A stretch of 5,403 nt of DNA from Candidatus Fonsibacter sp. (lineage in GTDB: Bacteria; Pseudomonadota; Alphaproteobacteria; Pelagibacterales; Pelagibacteraceae). Every line of letters starts with the position of its first letter. The stretch's first letter is position 1. A model generated the notes under the pieces. It saw nothing but the letters and a program-made list of their open reading frames with translations. It did not search any database and was not told where the DNA came from. Of the stretch, positions 5,159 through 5,403 are shown piece after piece. The position numbers and the translations under genes are program-made. The stretch lies in assembly GCA_023257975.1 (NCBI GenBank), contig JALRAW010000164.1, positions 1 to 5,403 of the forward strand, in the 5' to 3' direction.

Positions 5159-5403
5159 TTACAGGAATTTGAGCGAGGTCTTTTCCAGCATCCAGTACTC
5201 CGAGATGCTTGAAAGGCCAAATTACAAAGAGGGCTCGGCCCGTCACTTTATCGAGCGGGACCATGCCCTTATTCGGATCATCAGTATGGAAACGTGAATC
5301 TGCGCTCGCGCCACGATGATCACCCATGACCCAGATGAAACCTTCAGGGACTGTCACATCAAATTCGGAATCTGAGGGTTTATTGCCATCGTAAATATAT
5401 GGC
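5136..5403 (-). CDS. lepB: Signal peptidase I (LepB), C-terminal fragment, foreign origin
   Basis: This is a fragment of the membrane-anchored Ser/Lys protease that removes signal peptides from exported proteins. The frame is open to the window edge and gives FDVTVPEGFIWVMGDHRGA followed by SADSRFHTDDPNKGM, then VPLDKVTGRALFVIWPFKHLG. The GDxRxxSxDSR block and the following GRA block are signature C-terminal boxes of type I signal peptidases. The FDVTVPEG..WVMGDHR wording and the acidic DDP insert resemble actinobacterial enzymes. The catalytic serine and lysine lie in the missing N-terminal part, so the GTG at 5357 is an internal valine, not a start. GC over 5161-5403 is about 49% by hand count, against under 30% in the kdsA side. 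The last residues before the stop at 5136-5138 (KQNKFKF) come from reading kdsA sequence in another frame and are an artefact of the junction; real lepB sequence ends at about 5160. Confidence 0.88.
   Translation of the reverse strand, partial: PYIYDGNKPSDSEFDVTVPEGFIWVMGDHRGASADSRFHTDDPNKGMVPLDKVTGRALFVIWPFKHLGVLDAGKDLAQIPVKQNKFKF
5156..5163. other. Probable chimeric junction kdsA / lepB (right)
   Basis: On the minus strand, kdsA matches its family as far as the Asn at 5156-5158, where an Ala codon (KANRT) should precede it. Instead the sequence turns into the end of a higher-GC lepB frame, putting TAA immediately upstream. Both genes are cut at the same point, the base composition jumps, and the inferred taxonomy differs (alphaproteobacterial versus actinobacterial). 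This is what an assembly or amplification chimera looks like, not a natural gene border. Confidence 0.85.

Noticed and set aside
5355..5357. GTG as the start of a small 73-residue protein
   Set aside because: The frame continues upstream to the window edge with conserved signal-peptidase sequence (FDVTVPEG), so the codon is an internal valine.
5136..5403. Horizontal transfer of lepB into a SAR11-like genome
   Set aside because: Both lepB and kdsA are broken at the same point with no mobile-element signature or natural gene end. A chimeric contig explains this better than transfer.
1..5403. A hidden novel system (defence, toxin-antitoxin, biosynthetic cluster, CRISPR or mobile element)
   Set aside because: Every gene in the AT-rich core is a recognisable housekeeping gene. 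There are no spaced direct repeats, no transposase or integrase motifs, and no unexplained intergenic space.

Overview
The window looks like a very AT-rich alphaproteobacterial segment of SAR11/Pelagibacter type. It is carried on a piece that appears chimeric at both ends. The support for the organism is the heavy A/T codon bias (lysine AAA, asparagine AAT, isoleucine ATT/ATA), long poly-A/poly-T tracts inside genes, genes packed with overlaps or 1-2 base gaps, and a gene order (kdsA-eno-ftsB / lipA-ratA / pncC-pgpA-ispDF) familiar from Alphaproteobacteria. The assignment is by recognition, not by a database search.

Layout. Positions 1 to about 131 hold part of a minus-strand reading frame for an unidentified membrane protein. 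It joins, somewhere in 117-150, the interior of a bifunctional ispDF gene that has lost almost all of its IspD half. A plus-strand run follows: 'ispDF (to 674), pgpA (to 1110) and pncC, a stand-alone CinA C-terminal domain (1101-1589). It meets a minus-strand run tail to tail with a 14-base overlap. In transcription order that second run is kdsA (5' end lost), eno, ftsB, lipA and a RatA/Coq10-family START-domain gene. Past about 5159 the sequence changes abruptly to roughly 49% GC and encodes the C-terminal part of an actinobacterial-looking signal peptidase I (lepB). That tail almost certainly comes from another genome.

The core genes are housekeeping: isoprenoid precursor synthesis (IspF step), phosphatidylglycerol synthesis (PgpA), NMN salvage (PncC), ubiquinone or ribosome-related function (RatA/Coq10), lipoate synthesis (LipA), divisome assembly (FtsB), glycolysis (enolase) and Kdo/LPS synthesis (KdsA). 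PEP links the last two: enolase makes it and KdsA consumes it.

I found no mobile element, CRISPR array, tRNA, rRNA or new defence or biosynthetic system. The points worth a second look are the two junctions, the direct ftsB-lipA coupling where related genomes usually carry the pyruvate dehydrogenase genes, non-ATG starts for pgpA and ratA, the convergent overlap with a possible terminator hairpin, and long homopolymer tracts in coding sequence. No gene-free stretch longer than 300 bases exists.
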